This document shows positions 44,486 through 57,260 of a DNA stretch of 64,000 nucleotides, piece by piece. The DNA is taken from NCBI GenBank assembly GCA_003999685.1, contig CP021228.1, positions 806,001 to 870,000 on the forward strand, in the 5' to 3' direction. The notes under the pieces were generated by a model. It searched no databases. It saw only the letters and a program-made list of their open reading frames with translations, and was not told the DNA's origin. The stretch is from Taiwanofungus camphoratus (taxonomy: Eukaryota; Basidiomycota; Agaricomycetes; Polyporales; Taiwanofungaceae). The translations under genes and the position numbers were made by a program. How positions within the stretch are numbered: the stretch's first letter is position 1; each line of letters starts with the position of its first letter.

Positions 44486-46081
44486 ATGTCAGGTCCTTTC
44501 CCTGCACCAGACGTTATCGCGCATGACCAGGCGGGTCTGCTGGTTTTCGGGAATCAGTATCGAATCACCCGTGCCTTCTGGAGTAGGTCGCTTGTTCATG
44601 TTCTGACACGCGACCATTCCGAGCTAATCTTTCATAGTAATGTCTCTGGCTCTAATGGTGTATGACTACTGTGCGTTTTAGCAACTCCTTGAATCCTTAA
44701 AGATGTCATACTGAAAATTTTCCTGTAGGTCTTACCTTCAATGATGAAGTACGTGTCAGTAACTGACTCCGGAGTTCACAATAGACCACGACCCTTGCAG
44801 TTGCGGTATATGTGGGAAGGACGATTCGTGTGGACTCGTGTGCTGTTCTGGATGGTAAGTACGATCCGCCGGTAGTTGATGAATATCTTAGTGGTTTTTT
44901 TGATTACTAGAACCGATATTGGCCGTCTGTTCTCTCCCTCCGTATTTTGACAATTCACTGATCTTCGACTTCATGCACAGCATGGCGAACCTGATGTTAG
45001 TGCTCCAGCGCATATTCAATTCATGACGCCTGTTTCTAACCGTTATGGCGCAGATTTGACAACATAAGTATGGGAATGCACCGTTTCACCTTGACGTGAG
45101 ACTGAGGTGCTCTCGTTTAGTTTTAGGTGTAGCTCACCCCTCTGATATCGAAGTGAGCTTGTTGGCCTCCCGATCTTTTATGAACAGAGTGGCTGATGGG
45201 TATTCTAGTTGTACGTCAGTAAGGAGAAGCTCTGTCTAAATTTGAATACTTACACTTGGATCCTACGTTCAGGTGTTCGTTCTGGTTCAAGTGGTTTTTC
45301 TATGCAAACATGACCACGCGTGTCTGCATAAGTGGTAAGTTCACAACGTCGACACGTCGACGAGACGCTGAATCCCTCATCAAATCTTAGCAATTCTCAT
45401 CTTGAGGCTCCATGTGATGTTCAATTGCGACAGACGCTTGCTGATCACACTGTGCGCCCTATTCTGTGCGGAGTTTGCAGCAGAGTCCACAATCATGGCA
45501 CGCGTAGTCTACAGTGCTAAAGGTGCGTGATTTGGCGTCCGGAAAGTCTATGTTCGATCAGTCATCGCCTCCTTTCTTCGTCGAAGTCTATCCTATGCCT
45601 CCGCAGTTCTCTAAGCTCACGGGGTGTGTGCCGATTGTAACCCAACGCTATGCGTGGGCATATTGGCTCCCAGTCCTTGTGTTCGAAAGTATAATGCTTT
45701 CACTCTCTGTCGTGAAATCTGTGCGGCAGGCGCAAGAGGACACCCGGACACCTTACGTCATGGTCGTGCTTCTGCGGGACTCAGTCGTCTACTACGGCGG
45801 TATCATTGGCCCTATCCTGATCAACTGCATCGTGTGGAAGTCAAAAGTTTGTGCTCTCCATGCGACTCGTCACTTAAGCTCATTCGCTACGCACATACAG
45901 GTGTCGCTCTTCTTCGCCTTCGTTCCGTCAGTCTATTTTCGCATTGAAGTTAATACCTACGTTGATCTGCGACTATGTTCAGAACATCGCTCATGATGAA
46001 CTCAATACTGGGTTGTCGGATGTTGGTGCGTGGTCTGCGACTTCATCACCCATCGCGATCGATCTCATTTCCTGCAGTTGA
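44486..46081 (+). CDS. DUF6533-type multi-pass membrane protein
   Basis: ATG at 44486 (MSGPFPAPDVIAHDQAG). Many very short exons separated by 45-60 nt introns: SLALMVYDY, LTFNDEV, RYMWEGRFVWTRVLFWM and NRYWPSV reproduce the family N-terminus (YD..LTF..E...W). Further exons contain hydrophobic helices (AYWLPVLVFESIMLSLSVVK, then MVVLLRDSVVYYGGIIGPIL). The last exon, ending TGA 46079-46081, has a conserved-looking hydrophilic tail (YVQNIAHDELNTG). The family is expanded in Agaricomycetes and has no known function. Exons between 44990 and 45510 are uncertain, and a pseudogene cannot be excluded. Confidence 0.65.
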
Positions 46082-46866
46082 ACATACAGAAAGCAGGCAA
46101 AGCCTACCACGATTATAGATTGCGCAGCAAAGCTTTTCATGCAGAGACTGTGGACACTATACTACACATTCGGCGCCTAAACTACCGCGGTTCCGACCGC
46201 AGTCGTATGAATTAGGTGTCCTCGACATTAGCTATGAGACGTTCAATTGAACCCACATCTGTATGTTTGAGTGAAAGAATGTAACATATCTATCTGCTGG
46301 CTCCGTTATCTGCATGCATAGAACATGCACGAGAGGAAGCCTCGTGTTTATAAACTGCCTGGTTTCAGCTCTGGTAAGTACGGGGATGCTTCGAGGCTTC
46401 ATGAAACAGCCATGAGTTCGCCGAGACAGTGCATACGGAGTCGGCCCGCAGTCCAACATGTACAATTCGAGCAAGGACTAAGCACGCGAGTCGGATCATG
46501 GGAGGTGCGACAACTCTTCTCTGGACAACTGAAACGATCAGATCCAATGTCATAAAGTTCCAACAACTTTTTCAAATCAATGAGGTGAACATTTCCTCAT
46601 GGCGATGGAATACTTTTCTTTCGGGTGTCCTACAGTGGTGGCGACAGAGTTCGAACCCATCCGTGCGATGTCAAGGGCATCATTCAACATCCAAAAACCA
46701 ATTGCAGGCCGAGCACTCTCAGGGGCACCTGGCGTTAGTGTCATGCCTCACCTTTCATCTTATTATAATTGCATATAGGCGGCCAAGACTGACTCGAAAT
46801 TCATTATCTCTGAGTCCAATGGTAATAATCCGGAAAACAGGCTACATGCTTTATGGGAGCCCACTG
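46082..46866. other. Gene-free stretch
   Basis: 3' flanks of the DUF6533 gene (+) and UTP7 (-). No supported coding frame. Confidence 0.4.
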
Positions 46867-49146
46867 TCATGTCGACCGCCTAAACCGATCCAAGGCCGAC
46901 GGTTTCCGGCCTTCTTCTGCTCCATTGGCAGCCGCCCTTGCTCTGCGCCCCTCTTCCCTCTGCTTTTCCAGCTTCGCACGAACTGCAATCTGTTGTAATG
47001 ACATTGGTAAGCACATGGAAAGAGCTTATCAGTCTCAGACGCACAGCACGAGGGTCAATGACGTTTTTCCGCTGCTTGCGCAGGTACCTGAACAAGTAGT
47101 GTCATGGTCAGTCACGCGGCAACATAGGGGCATGCGAGGAGGGCAGTGTCGTACCTCTTCAGACTTTTGTTCTTCCCACGCATCTTCTTCTTCTCCTTTT
47201 CTTCACGCGTGGGTTTCTTTACGGGCTCGGTTCCCTCCTCGCCTTCAGCGTCTTGCGCCTCCATATCTTCGGTCTCGTCTGCTTTCCCTTGAACGCGCAG
47301 CCGCTCCAGACGAGGTAGCCGGGCAAAAGGAATATCTACCTGACCGTCTACGGCGGTGGAGAGCTTCGGCGGGGGAGCCAATGAGCCGACGAATTCAGGA
47401 TCAAGCGCAATCATGTCCGGTTGGATCTACGTTAGAAAATTTTGTAATCAGGAAAGAACCAATCATCTAAACGATGAAATCGCGTGCCTTATCCAACAAA
47501 CTCTTCACTTCCCTCTCCCGTCTAGCCTTCTTGTTCTCGAACGGATCAGCTTCAGCGCTGTCGAAGTTCGGCTCGCCGGATCCAGGAACCAAGATGCTGG
47601 ATAGGCCGGCAGAATGACCGACGGTAAGTATATCGTGGAATGGGCAGAACCGCACTGAAGTCAGTGGACGATGAGGGATTGGATGGGTGAGGTATAATGG
47701 TGGGGAAACGGTTGCAGAGAATGGTGTTTGTATTGATGGCTTCGTGTGGACCTAGAGTGACAAGGATGGGTATTCAGCGCCGAGTATCGATGAAGGGCAG
47801 AGAAGCCGTACGTTCACACTTCCACCACTAGCGACCGCCAGCGCACCCTTCTGACTCCATTCGAGCTCTCCGCCTCCTCCCCTGGCGTTCCACTGCCGTA
47901 CTGCACCTTTCCAGTTCCGACAATCCCATACCTTTACCGCTCCATCATGTCCTGATGTGGCCATGTAACGCCCACCAGTGCTCGAATCCACACTGACACT
48001 CGTCACAGGGCCGAGGTGAGCCAGCAAGCGGACGGCTGGGTGCGGCAAGTTCGGTGTCCAAAGCGTGACCGTGCCATTTTGATGCCCGAGGTGGATGACA
48101 GCATTGTGGACGTTTTGAGTCATGGTATTGCATGCGCCCAGCTTTGTGCGATGCTCAACAAGAAGCTGACCCGTCGAGGTGTCCTGGTATTTCAAGTATC
48201 CGGCGTTCCCCTGTATACAGAGGCATGTGAGCGTGATCATGCAAGGGAGGTGCTTCGTCGAAACCGATGACATACCACACTTGCAAGTAGCCAATGGAAG
48301 GGAAGAAACTCCAACCGTGTTGGCTCGATGTGACTTTTCAGTCGATGAAGCTCGACTCCGTCTCGGTCATATATAAACGCATACTTCTGTTGAGCTACTG
48401 CAAAATGGGAGTGATCATGCAAGAAACTGATGGAAATGTTTGCGTTAAAATGCTATGATAATCCTGACAGGGAAACACTAACGTGATGTCTCGGCATGTC
48501 TCCCGTAACTGCAGCTCAGTATGAAGGGTTCCTGTCTGCCAGTCGAACGTTGCTACATGACCCTTTTTACCGACAACGGCCAGGTGTCTGAACGAAGGTC
48601 GCCAATGAGTTTTCCGTGCAATCCATTATAGCAACTAGACAGGTAGTCCAAAATCGTCGTGACTCAAAAGACATACCTTCCGTTTCGAGTATACCTAGAT
48701 CGATATGGACCACCGTCCAGTGTCCATTCTTTCCTACCATGAGCCGCTTCTTGCCCTGCGGCTTTCACAATTTCATCCTGTCCAACCCTCCATGTCTTCT
48801 CCAACTCTCCCTCCACCTCTATGGTTCCAGCCTCTTCTGTCAACAAGAGTTCAGCGTCCTTCAATAATAATTTTGATCGTGCAGAGTGAGTAGATTGTCG
48901 CGTCAACTGCGAACGTAGCTTCTTGTTCTGGATATGTGGGTACTTTGGAACATTGTCCGGCGGCGGTGAAGACGGCCGTAGTGATTTGGGGACGGAGGTA
49001 TGGAGTGACACAGAGGTCAGTGTGCGGTCAGTAGAAGTCGAAGCTTGCGGTGACCTGTTAGGTTTGCTACCATTTTCATCTTTGAGTATTTTTCTTCTCT
49101 TCGCCACAGGTCGAATAGCATCAGCTTTTGCAATCAGAGAGTCCAT
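46867..49146 (-). CDS. UTP7: U3 snoRNP WD40 protein Utp7/WDR46 (BING4 family)
   Basis: ATG at 49146 (MDSLIAKADAIRPVAKRRK). A basic N-terminal tail and helix (RSKLLLKDAELLLTEEAG) precede the WD40 propeller: HLAVVGKKGHVATFDWQTG, EFLPFHWLLASVG, AVIHLGHQNGTVTLWTPN, RYMATSGHDGAVKVWDCRN. The BING4 C-terminal signature follows: DPFENKKARREREVKSLLDK, then IQPDMIALDPEFVGSLA. A Lys/Arg-rich tail ends TGA 46867-46869. About seven introns. The protein is part of the small-subunit processome that cleaves pre-rRNA in the nucleolus. Divergent from IES6, sharing a 282-bp promoter. Confidence 0.9.
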
Positions 49147-49312
49147 TTTGAATCCCCCTGTTTTGAAAAAAGCAGTAAAATGCTGTAAATATTTTCTAAA
49201 CAGCTTTGAAAAACCTCTGTGAAAGTTTGATAAGAAAATCAGCAAGTCGCAATACAGGCGGGTGGATACTATCAGTATGGAGGATTTTGGGAGGGGCTAC
49301 AGCACAGTTAGC

Positions 49313-49318
49313 CACGTG
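49313..49318. promoter_or_regulatory. CACGTG E-box in the UTP7/IES6 promoter
   Basis: cCACGTGac lies 167 bp upstream of the UTP7 ATG and about 110 bp upstream of the IES6 start, within their shared promoter. Confidence 0.4.
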
Positions 49319-49428
49319 ACAGAGAACTTAGAGATCGAAGGCCCACGCACGGCGGCGCGCGTGTCTTGCGCGTCTCACTGGCAAACCTGGGTATATCATT
49401 CTGGTGGACAAACCATAGTATAGGTCCG

Positions 49429-50205
49429 ATGTACGCTTGAGCGGTCTCTTCAGCTGTCTTTTGTCTCATCACGCCCTTCGTTAGGCCTCCGAAAGGCGGT
49501 TACAAGAGGAAGGGGCCAGGTACTGCCGCCAATAGCGACGACTCCCCGACTCCTCCAGTCGTCGTATGTTGGTTTATCTTTAACCAGCTAGAAAGTGGGT
49601 TCATTATTTCGCCAGACTTTGGCAGAGCAGTTCTCTTATCTCCACCACCCACGTCCCTTCAAGAACCCCAATTACGTTAAGAATGCCAATCGAAGGACCA
49701 AGAACTTGAAGGCAATGCTCACTCAGGAGCGCGAACGCGAGCGAGTTGAGAGGGAGAGGAGAAGACAAGAGAAAGAAGAACAAATGGAGATTGATGGAGA
49801 GCGAATAGAGACTACAGCAGAAGAAGACATTCCAACATGTACGTCCCTAGCACTCTCCAGCTAAATGATCATTCGCGTGAGCGTCTCATCTCTTAGACTC
49901 ATCCATCGAAGCGCCACCTTCGGTTTTGCCCCAAAGGCGTTATTGTGATATAACTGGACTGGAAGTAAGGCATACGACAAATGGGTCTTTTCTATCGCTC
50001 ATGTTCCTCATTGATCCGCAGGGTCCTTACACGGATCCTGCTACCGGTCTTCGGTACCACGACAAAAGTATATATGAACTCATCAAGGGATTGGTAGGTG
50101 ATTTCGATTTCGTGCGGTTTCGTTTGCAATTGATCGTTTCAGCAGAGTGCTACTGCAGCAAAAGATTATTTGGCAGCCAGGGGTGTAAATCCCATAGTCC
50201 GATGA
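49429..50205 (+). CDS. IES6: INO80 complex subunit Ies6/INO80C (YL1 C-terminal domain)
   Basis: The proposed start codon is split by an intron: AT at 49429-49430, intron 49431-49484 (GTACGC...TTAG), G at 49485, giving MPPKGGYKRKGPGTAANS. The next intron (52 nt, ending cgccag) leads to TLAEQFSYLHHPRPFKNPNY, the family's N-terminal motif, then a charged helix (QERERERVERERRRQEKEEQ). Later exons give SSIEAPPSVLPQRRYCDITG, GPYTDPATGLRYHDKSIYEL and DYLAARGVNPIVR with TGA 50203-50205: a complete YL1_C domain. Ies6 works with Arp5 in the INO80 nucleosome remodeller. Unspliced, the ATG would read only Met-Tyr-Ala-stop. Confidence 0.85.
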
Positions 50206-51300
50206 GTATCGCACTCCGCTGTGAGCCCTGGGAAGAGTGTGTGAGATTGCAAATTAAAGGCTTTGACGCATGTCGTGGTGGTGACGCTCGGTGCGCCGCG
50301 TGGTCATTTCGTCTGAGCCGTTCGTTTCCTTGAGTTGTATCAGGACAATTTCTCTGAAGGATTAGTTAGGTGTGTACATGTGCGAATATACTTTAATTCA
50401 ACAATGTTTTGTCTATCTATTAAGTGCCGGCCTTATTGTGAACTGATCTCTTGCCTTCTAGTTTGACTGTAACAGAAATTGCCTCATCTGTAAAAGCTTG
50501 GGCTCTGGGATCTTGTAGCGAGAACGATGATTCAATGGCATTGCATAGCGCGGATGGAAGGAACTCCCGGGGTCCTCTCGCTCTTTAACTGTGAACACAC
50601 AGGGAAACCTCTTGTCCGACGCCATCGGTCCCTAGTGTCAGTTGAGACAGCTTCCAATGTTATTCCTTGCTCTGGTACTTTGAACCTGTGAAAAGAGTCT
50701 GCTTGTCATCCAGTACCATTCCGATTTAACCCCGCGTTCGCCGCATTATTGCAGCTCCTTCGTACGCTTTTCATATAGTCTCCGACCTTCGTCGTTCACT
50801 GGAATCTCTACTTGCCTGCCGGCACAGGGAACATGTTCGTTGCATAGGCTCGGTCTAAATTGAATATTGTTGTCTGCTTTACAGGTCTAAATTCTCTTGA
50901 GCCGACGTTTTGGGACGGCCGCCATAAGACCTTCGTGAGACTACCTTATGTTCTCGAGCGTCAATATCTCTTGGGCATAAACTGCTAAGCGCGTTCCAGC
51001 GTCCTGCCTGTCCTATCCCGTCGTTCTAGACGCTGGAGTAGCTCATAGGATTGACTGCGAGTTTGAAATCCATCCGGTCCGGTGAGCGCTGAATCTTGTC
51101 AGCTACGACACTTTTCGCTCATCATTTGGACTACCCGTGTTACACCGCCATTCCCCGGAACCTTGACTGTTCCCACGACATAGCCGGGGTATCCTCAGGT
51201 CCGCTCCCGTTCGTGACTGCTACACTTGTCGGCGTATTTCAACCAGGAGCCCATGCGCCTTCAGTCTCACTGTCGTCTCCAACGTCTTGCGTACTGAATA
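50206..51300. other. Gene-free stretch
   Basis: About 1.1 kb between IES6 and the DUF6534 gene. No supported gene; it contains the promoter of the latter. Confidence 0.4.
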
Positions 51301-53338
51301 ATGACTACATCCTTTGAAAATCAATTTGGTGGTCTACTCTTGACGGTGCTTATATCTATGATGTTCGCCGCATCTCCTCTTTATATAACGACTCACTAAG
51401 TCATGCAAATACCAGCTTTTATGGAGTGACAACAACGCAAGCTTATGTGTACTGGTGGCATTATCCCGATGATAGCAAGTTCGTTCGTGCACTCGTCGTC
51501 TGCATTTGGTGAGTCGGAATTGGGTCCAAGTCTCTTTCAATAGCTGTATAGACCTGCCCTTAGGGTTGTAGAGACTGTTCATTCTGCTTTGTCTATGCAC
51601 GAGATCTATACCTACCTTATCCTCGACTATGGCCACGCAACAGCTGTCGAGATGATCGTATGGTGAGCGCCAGCAGATAGTGGATACACCTCTCCTGTGA
51701 ATATTCATCTCGTCTTTATCAGGAGTATCGGCGTGAGCTTTGCATACGCTCCTACATTCAGTCTTGGATTGCTGATATGAGAGCATACAGGCGAGATATC
51801 TCCTCGAGGTATGTGCCTATGAGTTCAACGATACTCTAAAAGCGACTAGCTCATTCACAGGTTTGCATGGTGAATATGGTGCACGGGTAAGATCCTTCCA
51901 TGATTGTGGCTTCATAGATGTATGTTCAACGACTCATGGCGTACAGATTATTCACATATCGGATCTGGATGTGTGCGTGTTCTCCTGAAGATCTACTATT
52001 TTGGTGATTTACCATAAGACACAGTAAATGAGCGATCTATCAAGTCAATTGTTATTCCCGTAGGTGTTTGTTCCCCTCTCGTCAATTACTTACCCCAACC
52101 GTATACAGATCATTTTCATCACCATGCGTTTCGGTATGTTCACAAATTATGGATGAAGACTTCACCGATGCATATTTTGGCTATCGCAGGTCTTGGTCTC
52201 GGTATGTACCGCACTATATCATACATGGAACAAATGCGATTATAAGTGACACTTCCTTTGTCGTGTAGCTCTCGTTATTTTTGCGTAAGTCTCTCCGTTC
52301 TCCAGCAGCTCAGAATCACATTTTTTACACTGTTCTGCGAAGAGAGACGGCTGGAAATTTCAGCATTTACCGCGATAGTCATTCTGCACCCTTTGTACGT
52401 TTTTCTCCTTTTGACCTAGTTGATCACAGCGTGACATGTCCGGTACCAGATAATCACCATCTGCAGTATCTGTGTTTCACTACTGGACGACCTTAATATT
52501 ACTCTGACTCTGGTTGTTTCCCTTTATAAGAGGCGATCTGGGGTTCGAGCGTTAGTTGACGTTCACCTGATGCTCATCCTGCAGACAAGCTTAATTTAAT
52601 ATTGATCCACTATTGCAGAGGAGACGAAATCCTCAGATTGCTGATGGCATACATCGTCAACACAGGCCTCTTGCCAATGTAGGTACTAGCCGTTCTCCTG
52701 TGCAATTTTGTGACTGAATTACGTACCATCCTCCCCATGTAGGCTCAACGCGGTGGCTATACTATTTACGGTATATAATTTGCCTCAACTATTATAAGAC
52801 AGATCATTCACTGACATGAACTTTAGTTCCTATTCAACAAAGGTAGTCTCCTATATGGTGGGCTCATGCTAATGCAATGCAACTGTACGTGCATTACTGA
52901 GCTGTATATTGCTGTGATTGATGTTGATCCCCAAGTATATGCAAACTCTCTTCTTGCAACGTATGTATCAACTTGTTACTGTTTCCATGCTGAACATCCA
53001 AGATGGTAATCATGTCTACAGACTCAACGCTAGGCGAGGTTTGAATCACAGGCGGTGGACCTTAGCAGAACATGACTGGACCTCCATAGAGCTCGGAGTG
53101 AGCCAGCAGCAGGCAGAGCATGATCCACCGGTAAGCTCGGTCGAAATGCTGGTGTCGTATTGAACCAATCTGTTCTTTCAAGCGACACATTGAGATCTTT
53201 CAACGGACATTGAAGACAACCAACGATATGACTGATATCATGGTGCGAAGCCAACCTGAGCGCCCCAACTCCGCGATCGCAGTTGGGCTGGGTCAAGGCC
53301 AGCATTCTAGTAATGTTGCCGGCTATTTTAATCAATAG
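51301..53338 (+). CDS. DUF6534-type multi-pass membrane protein
   Basis: ATG at 51301 (MTTSFENQFGGLLLTVLISM). Exons continue with YGVTTTQAYVYWWHYPDDSK, FVRALVVCIW, LVETVHSALCMHEIYTYLIL and DYGHATAVEMIVW: the usual first four-helix block of this family. The C-terminal block has ILRLLMAYIVNTGLLPM and the signature YANSLLATLNARRGL, ending in a hydrophilic tail (VAGYFNQ, TAG 53336-53338). Very small exons separated by 45-60 nt introns. Exons between 51720 and 52600 are hard to place and may include defects. Function is unknown; the family is expanded in mushrooms. Confidence 0.68.
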
Positions 53339-53922
53339 GCGGCTCCATCTGTGCAAATATGTAGAGTAAACCCTGATATAAAGCTGGTACTTACTTATTA
53401 TATTATACTATAATACAATGCATACGTACACACTGATACAGGTACGAAGGGCCGTTCCTGTTTGAGACTGGCTAAGTCCTGAATACTTCCCTTTCTTTCC
53501 GTTGGATATTTAGCGCCGATGGGGACCTTTCGGCAATTCCACATGAAGTCAGTGATCTGACTTCCTTCCATCGCAACCCAGTCAACATTGCACATAGCGT
53601 CCACGGTACAACTTGAAGGTCTTTCCATGCAATCCAGGTGAGCTGATACCCGACCTGAGTCCATGTTTGGGATCAATTACGACGACAACTTTGATTGGCA
53701 GGACGGCAAAGCTGTGCATGTGGATGCGGGTCATCATGGCTTATAAGCCCGCGGGTCTGCGTACGAGCAATCTCGCCACGTCTTGACCGACGACCAGGTA
53801 TCATATTTGCTTTTCTTTAATCTTTCGAATCGGTGGCTGGCCCACTTTCACTTTCGCTCTTTATTCGTTGCTTTCGGTCGTCTACTCGCTCACGCCTGAT
53901 CACGAGAGTTCACGTCCACGAT
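53339..53922. other. Intergenic region
   Basis: 584 bp with AT-rich ttattatattatactataata near 53395-53416. No gene supported. Confidence 0.4.
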
Positions 53923-55469
53923 ATGTTGAACAGAACCGCAGGATCGCTCGGTCGCAATGCCGGCCCCGTCTCACCCGCACTCCTCAAGCTCGAGCCCGAA
54001 CAGCGCATGCGGTTCGTGTGGTCGAGCCACAAGGTCAGCCAGGTGCTCGGCGCGACACCTGTCGTAGATATCACTTCACCCTCGGTCAGCACTTCTACTC
54101 CTCCCACGACGCCTGTCTCAACCAGGAACCTGAAGCACCTGCCGTCGTTCCTCGCGCAGCACTCACCTGTCACCTTCATCCACCCCTTCACGTCCAAAGC
54201 ATCCGCACGCGACGACACTATCAAGTCACCTGTCAACATCGCCGAAGAGAACACTGCACAACCTGTTACTGCCACACGACGTCGGTCGAACAAACTCCGT
54301 CGCCGCAATGCTCCAACTGCACTTTATTTAGGTCAAGCGCAGCGTACCGAGGCATTGCCATTGTCCTTCCGCTATGGTCTGCTGAAGTGGGTTTCCTCTG
54401 TATCCTCCGCCCCTGCTCCTACCAGATATACTAAAAATGACCATGTATCAGGACCCCCCACACAGCATCCTTTACACCTCTATCCCCCGTCTCATCGCTC
54501 TCGCCGATCACGGAAGCACAAGTCGAGCGCGCCAAGTTCGAGAAGCTGGACAAGTTAGACAAGCTTGCGCGATGCGCGGGCGACGGAATCCCGCTGGAGT
54601 TCCTGTACCCATCACTCGGGCAGGTGGGCGCGGAGGCAGAGAAAATCACGTCTTTCCTGGACCTGTACCGCATGGGTGCCCAGGATGACGGGGAGTTGTT
54701 CAAGACGTCTCCCGCGAAGGACGAGGAGGCCACAGTCATCGAGGATGTGACTCCGACCATACCCCAGAGAGCAAGCAGGAGGGTGAGCCGGGGGCTTGCG
54801 ATGCGTCGGCGCCGCAGTCGGTCAGTTGGTGACTTCTACAGCTTCGCGGATGCGCTTGAGATGAGCAGTGCGCGAGCTGACTTCAAGACCGAGAATCGCT
54901 ACAGCGGAGCGCTGCACTCACCATCGTACCTCGTTCCTCCGCCCACAGCCACCAGCGCGTCCGTGCATCCTTATGCAAACCCCTTCGTGTCTCCCTGCAT
55001 TATCGAAGACACTCAATCCCGAGCTGCAGTCGATGCAGACACTGCCGAGCGCACAGTCAAACCTGGGCTCGGGCTCGTGCGCCACAAGTCCCTCACGCAC
55101 GCAAAGCAGTCCATCCTCCGCACAGACGCGAAGGTCATGGCGGCCTTCCGCTCTGGCTTCCCCACGCGCCCGCTTGACCTCGCGCCGCAGCCTGCGCCCA
55201 CCGGTCCGCTCCCGTCGCCCCCCGTCTTGCACGATGTGCGCTCGCCGCGCGTGCCGTACTGGGTACGCAGCTCCTTCCGCCCTCGAGACTCCGTTCAGGC
55301 GCTGCAGTACGCGAACGCCACCGTGGATCCATACGCGCGGGCGAGAAAGGATGCGAGTGCTGGTCGGCAGCCTGCGGTCACGCCGCGCACGCAAAGGTTC
55401 GAACGCAGAATGGGCTGGGGTGGCGAATGGAACCAGGGAAGCGTGATTGATACGTTGAAAGAGTTGTAA
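53923..55469 (+). CDS. Unrecognised basic, Ser/Pro-rich protein
   Basis: ATG at 53923 (MLNRTAGSLGRNAGPV), a frame of about 150 codons, then one proposed 65-nt intron (donor gtgggt near 54379, acceptor tatcag near 54453). A second exon runs to TAA at 55467-55469; spliced, the protein is about 490 residues. Visible features: RMRFVWSSHKVSQVLG near the N-terminus, a basic patch RRRSNKLRRRN, a helical EAQVERAKFEKLDKLARC, a second basic patch RRVSRGLAMRRRRSRSV, and proline-rich disordered regions. No signal peptide or membrane span. I do not recognise a family. Composition suggests a nuclear or cytoskeletal intrinsically disordered protein, but that is only a guess. Confidence 0.6.
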
Positions 55470-55852
55470 ATCGACATGCGTATTTGAAAATCTCAATGTT
55501 GTGCGACAGGTAATTTTTACCAGGTAATACAGGCTAAGTACATCTACAAGTAGTTTGGCACCCATTGAAAGCAGTGGTCTTCACCGAAATCCCTGTAAGA
55601 AACTGAGGTCGAACGGCCGACTCAATGCAATATCGCCATGTTTGCTTCCGTGTCTGTGAGACGTGACCCATTAGAGAACCTCAACAAGTAGCACACAATG
55701 TTCAACACTAATGGGATGAGGCACAAAACCTCAAAGCATATACAGCATGTTGCATGCAGCAATAAAACACCAGTAGTGCATAGTACGGACGATCAGATCG
55801 CCTTTTGACAGTGGATACTTTCCCAGACCGACAACCTAAGGAGATTAGCCGC
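55470..55852. other. Convergent intergenic region
   Basis: 3' flanks of the hypothetical gene (+) and eL8 (-). No gene seen. Confidence 0.4.
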
Positions 55853-57260
55853 TTAGAGCTTGGCAGCGTTAGCAGCGGTAAGAGTTTGGCCGGCAGCCTT
55901 GGCACGCTTGCGAAGCATCTGAGCAGACTTGTTGCCGCGAACACCTCCGCCCCACTGTCGCCGCTGTTCCTCGTACTTGTCAGAGCTACAGCGAGGAAGT
56001 CAACAAGAGAATCGAGGGTACACAGCTAACAGTGGCCGCTCACAAGTTGGCCTTCGCGGCACTGACAAGGGTGCTGAGCTCGCGCTGGTCCTCACTCTTA
56101 ACGTCCTGAAGCGTGAGGACGGCTGCAGTCTTCTTGTGCACGACGGTGCCGAGGCGGGCCTTACCCTTGACGATGACGTACGGAACACCCATCTTGCGGC
56201 AGAGCGCGGGGAGAAAGACGACGAGCTCGATAGGGTCGACGTCGTGTGCGATGACGACAAGCGACGCCTTCTTGGCCTCAATAAGGGCAACACAGTGGTT
56301 CAGACCGTACTTGACAAACAAGGGCTTCTTCGAGTCCTGATGATAGCTGTCAGACGATCTCAATCAAAATCACATTAACTACTGACCTTGGCCTGAGCCT
56401 CCTTCTCCTCAGCCGTGGCCTTAGCGACGGCCTCAAGACGAGCCTTCTTCTCCTGCTTCGTCTCAGGGCGATACCTAACCGACAACTTATTAGCAGCGCA
56501 CAAGTGCAACATCCACATAGCAAACATACTTGTTCAACAGCTTGAACAACTGCGTGGCAGTGTTCTTGTCGAGAGTGTGTGAGAACTGTGCAATGGCAGG
56601 AGGCACCTTGAGGCGCTGGTTAAGGATGACCTTCTGACGCTGGAGGCGGACGTATTCGGGCCACTTGACGAAGCGCGTCAGGTCAGTCTTGGGTTGGATG
56701 TCCTGGCCTAACCATCGAGGAGATCAGATGAGGACATGAACCACAGTGATACCAGACATACCAATGCCAAAGTTCTTGGGACGAGACTCGAAGAGGGGGT
56801 TCTTCTGGGTTTTGGTACCCTTGCTGACGCCGTACGGGGCGGGGGCAGGCTTCTTGCCAGATCCTTTGGTGGCCTTGGGCTGGTCATTGAGACGAGGCAC
56901 GTTAGCGATCTGCGCAATGACATGAGAGCCAATGCGGTCGTAATGCGCTCGGAGCTCTAATGCCCGCACTCAAACCTCGATGGAGGTTGATGAGTGCGAG
57001 CCCAGCATCCGCTTCCTCGATGCCTCATCGCACATCCATGAGGACTGCTCGGCAGGAAGCTTGGACATACGTCTATTGCTGGACGGGTGTTCTGGCAGCT
57101 GGACAACTATAGGTGTTTCCCATGAGTGAGGAAACAGGAAGGGCATCCAGATGAGAAACACACCATCCATGTCATCGCCTCAGACTCTGCCAGATTTCCC
57201 AAGTGCTGAGAGCTCCGGGCGCATCATACGATGCATTCCGGACAGCCATAAGCTTACCAT
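55853..57260 (-). CDS. RPL8: 60S ribosomal protein eL8 (L7a/L8)
   Basis: Clear eL8 sequence: [59 protein letters not shown], then [58 protein letters not shown] and the C-terminal [20 protein letters not shown], with TAA at 55853-55855. The coding exon opens [10 protein letters not shown] at 56879 without its own Met. The best start is an ATG at 57258-57260 followed at once by a strong donor (GTAAGC), a 378-nt intron and acceptor ...gaccag at 56880. Exon 1 would thus encode only Met, a common layout for fungal ribosomal protein genes. At least four further introns. The protein binds rRNA in the large subunit. Confidence 0.9.

Noticed and set aside
56880-57257. A box C/D snoRNA in the long eL8 intron
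   Set aside because: GCGATGA words resemble box C and CTGA occurs, but spacing and terminal stem are not convincing.
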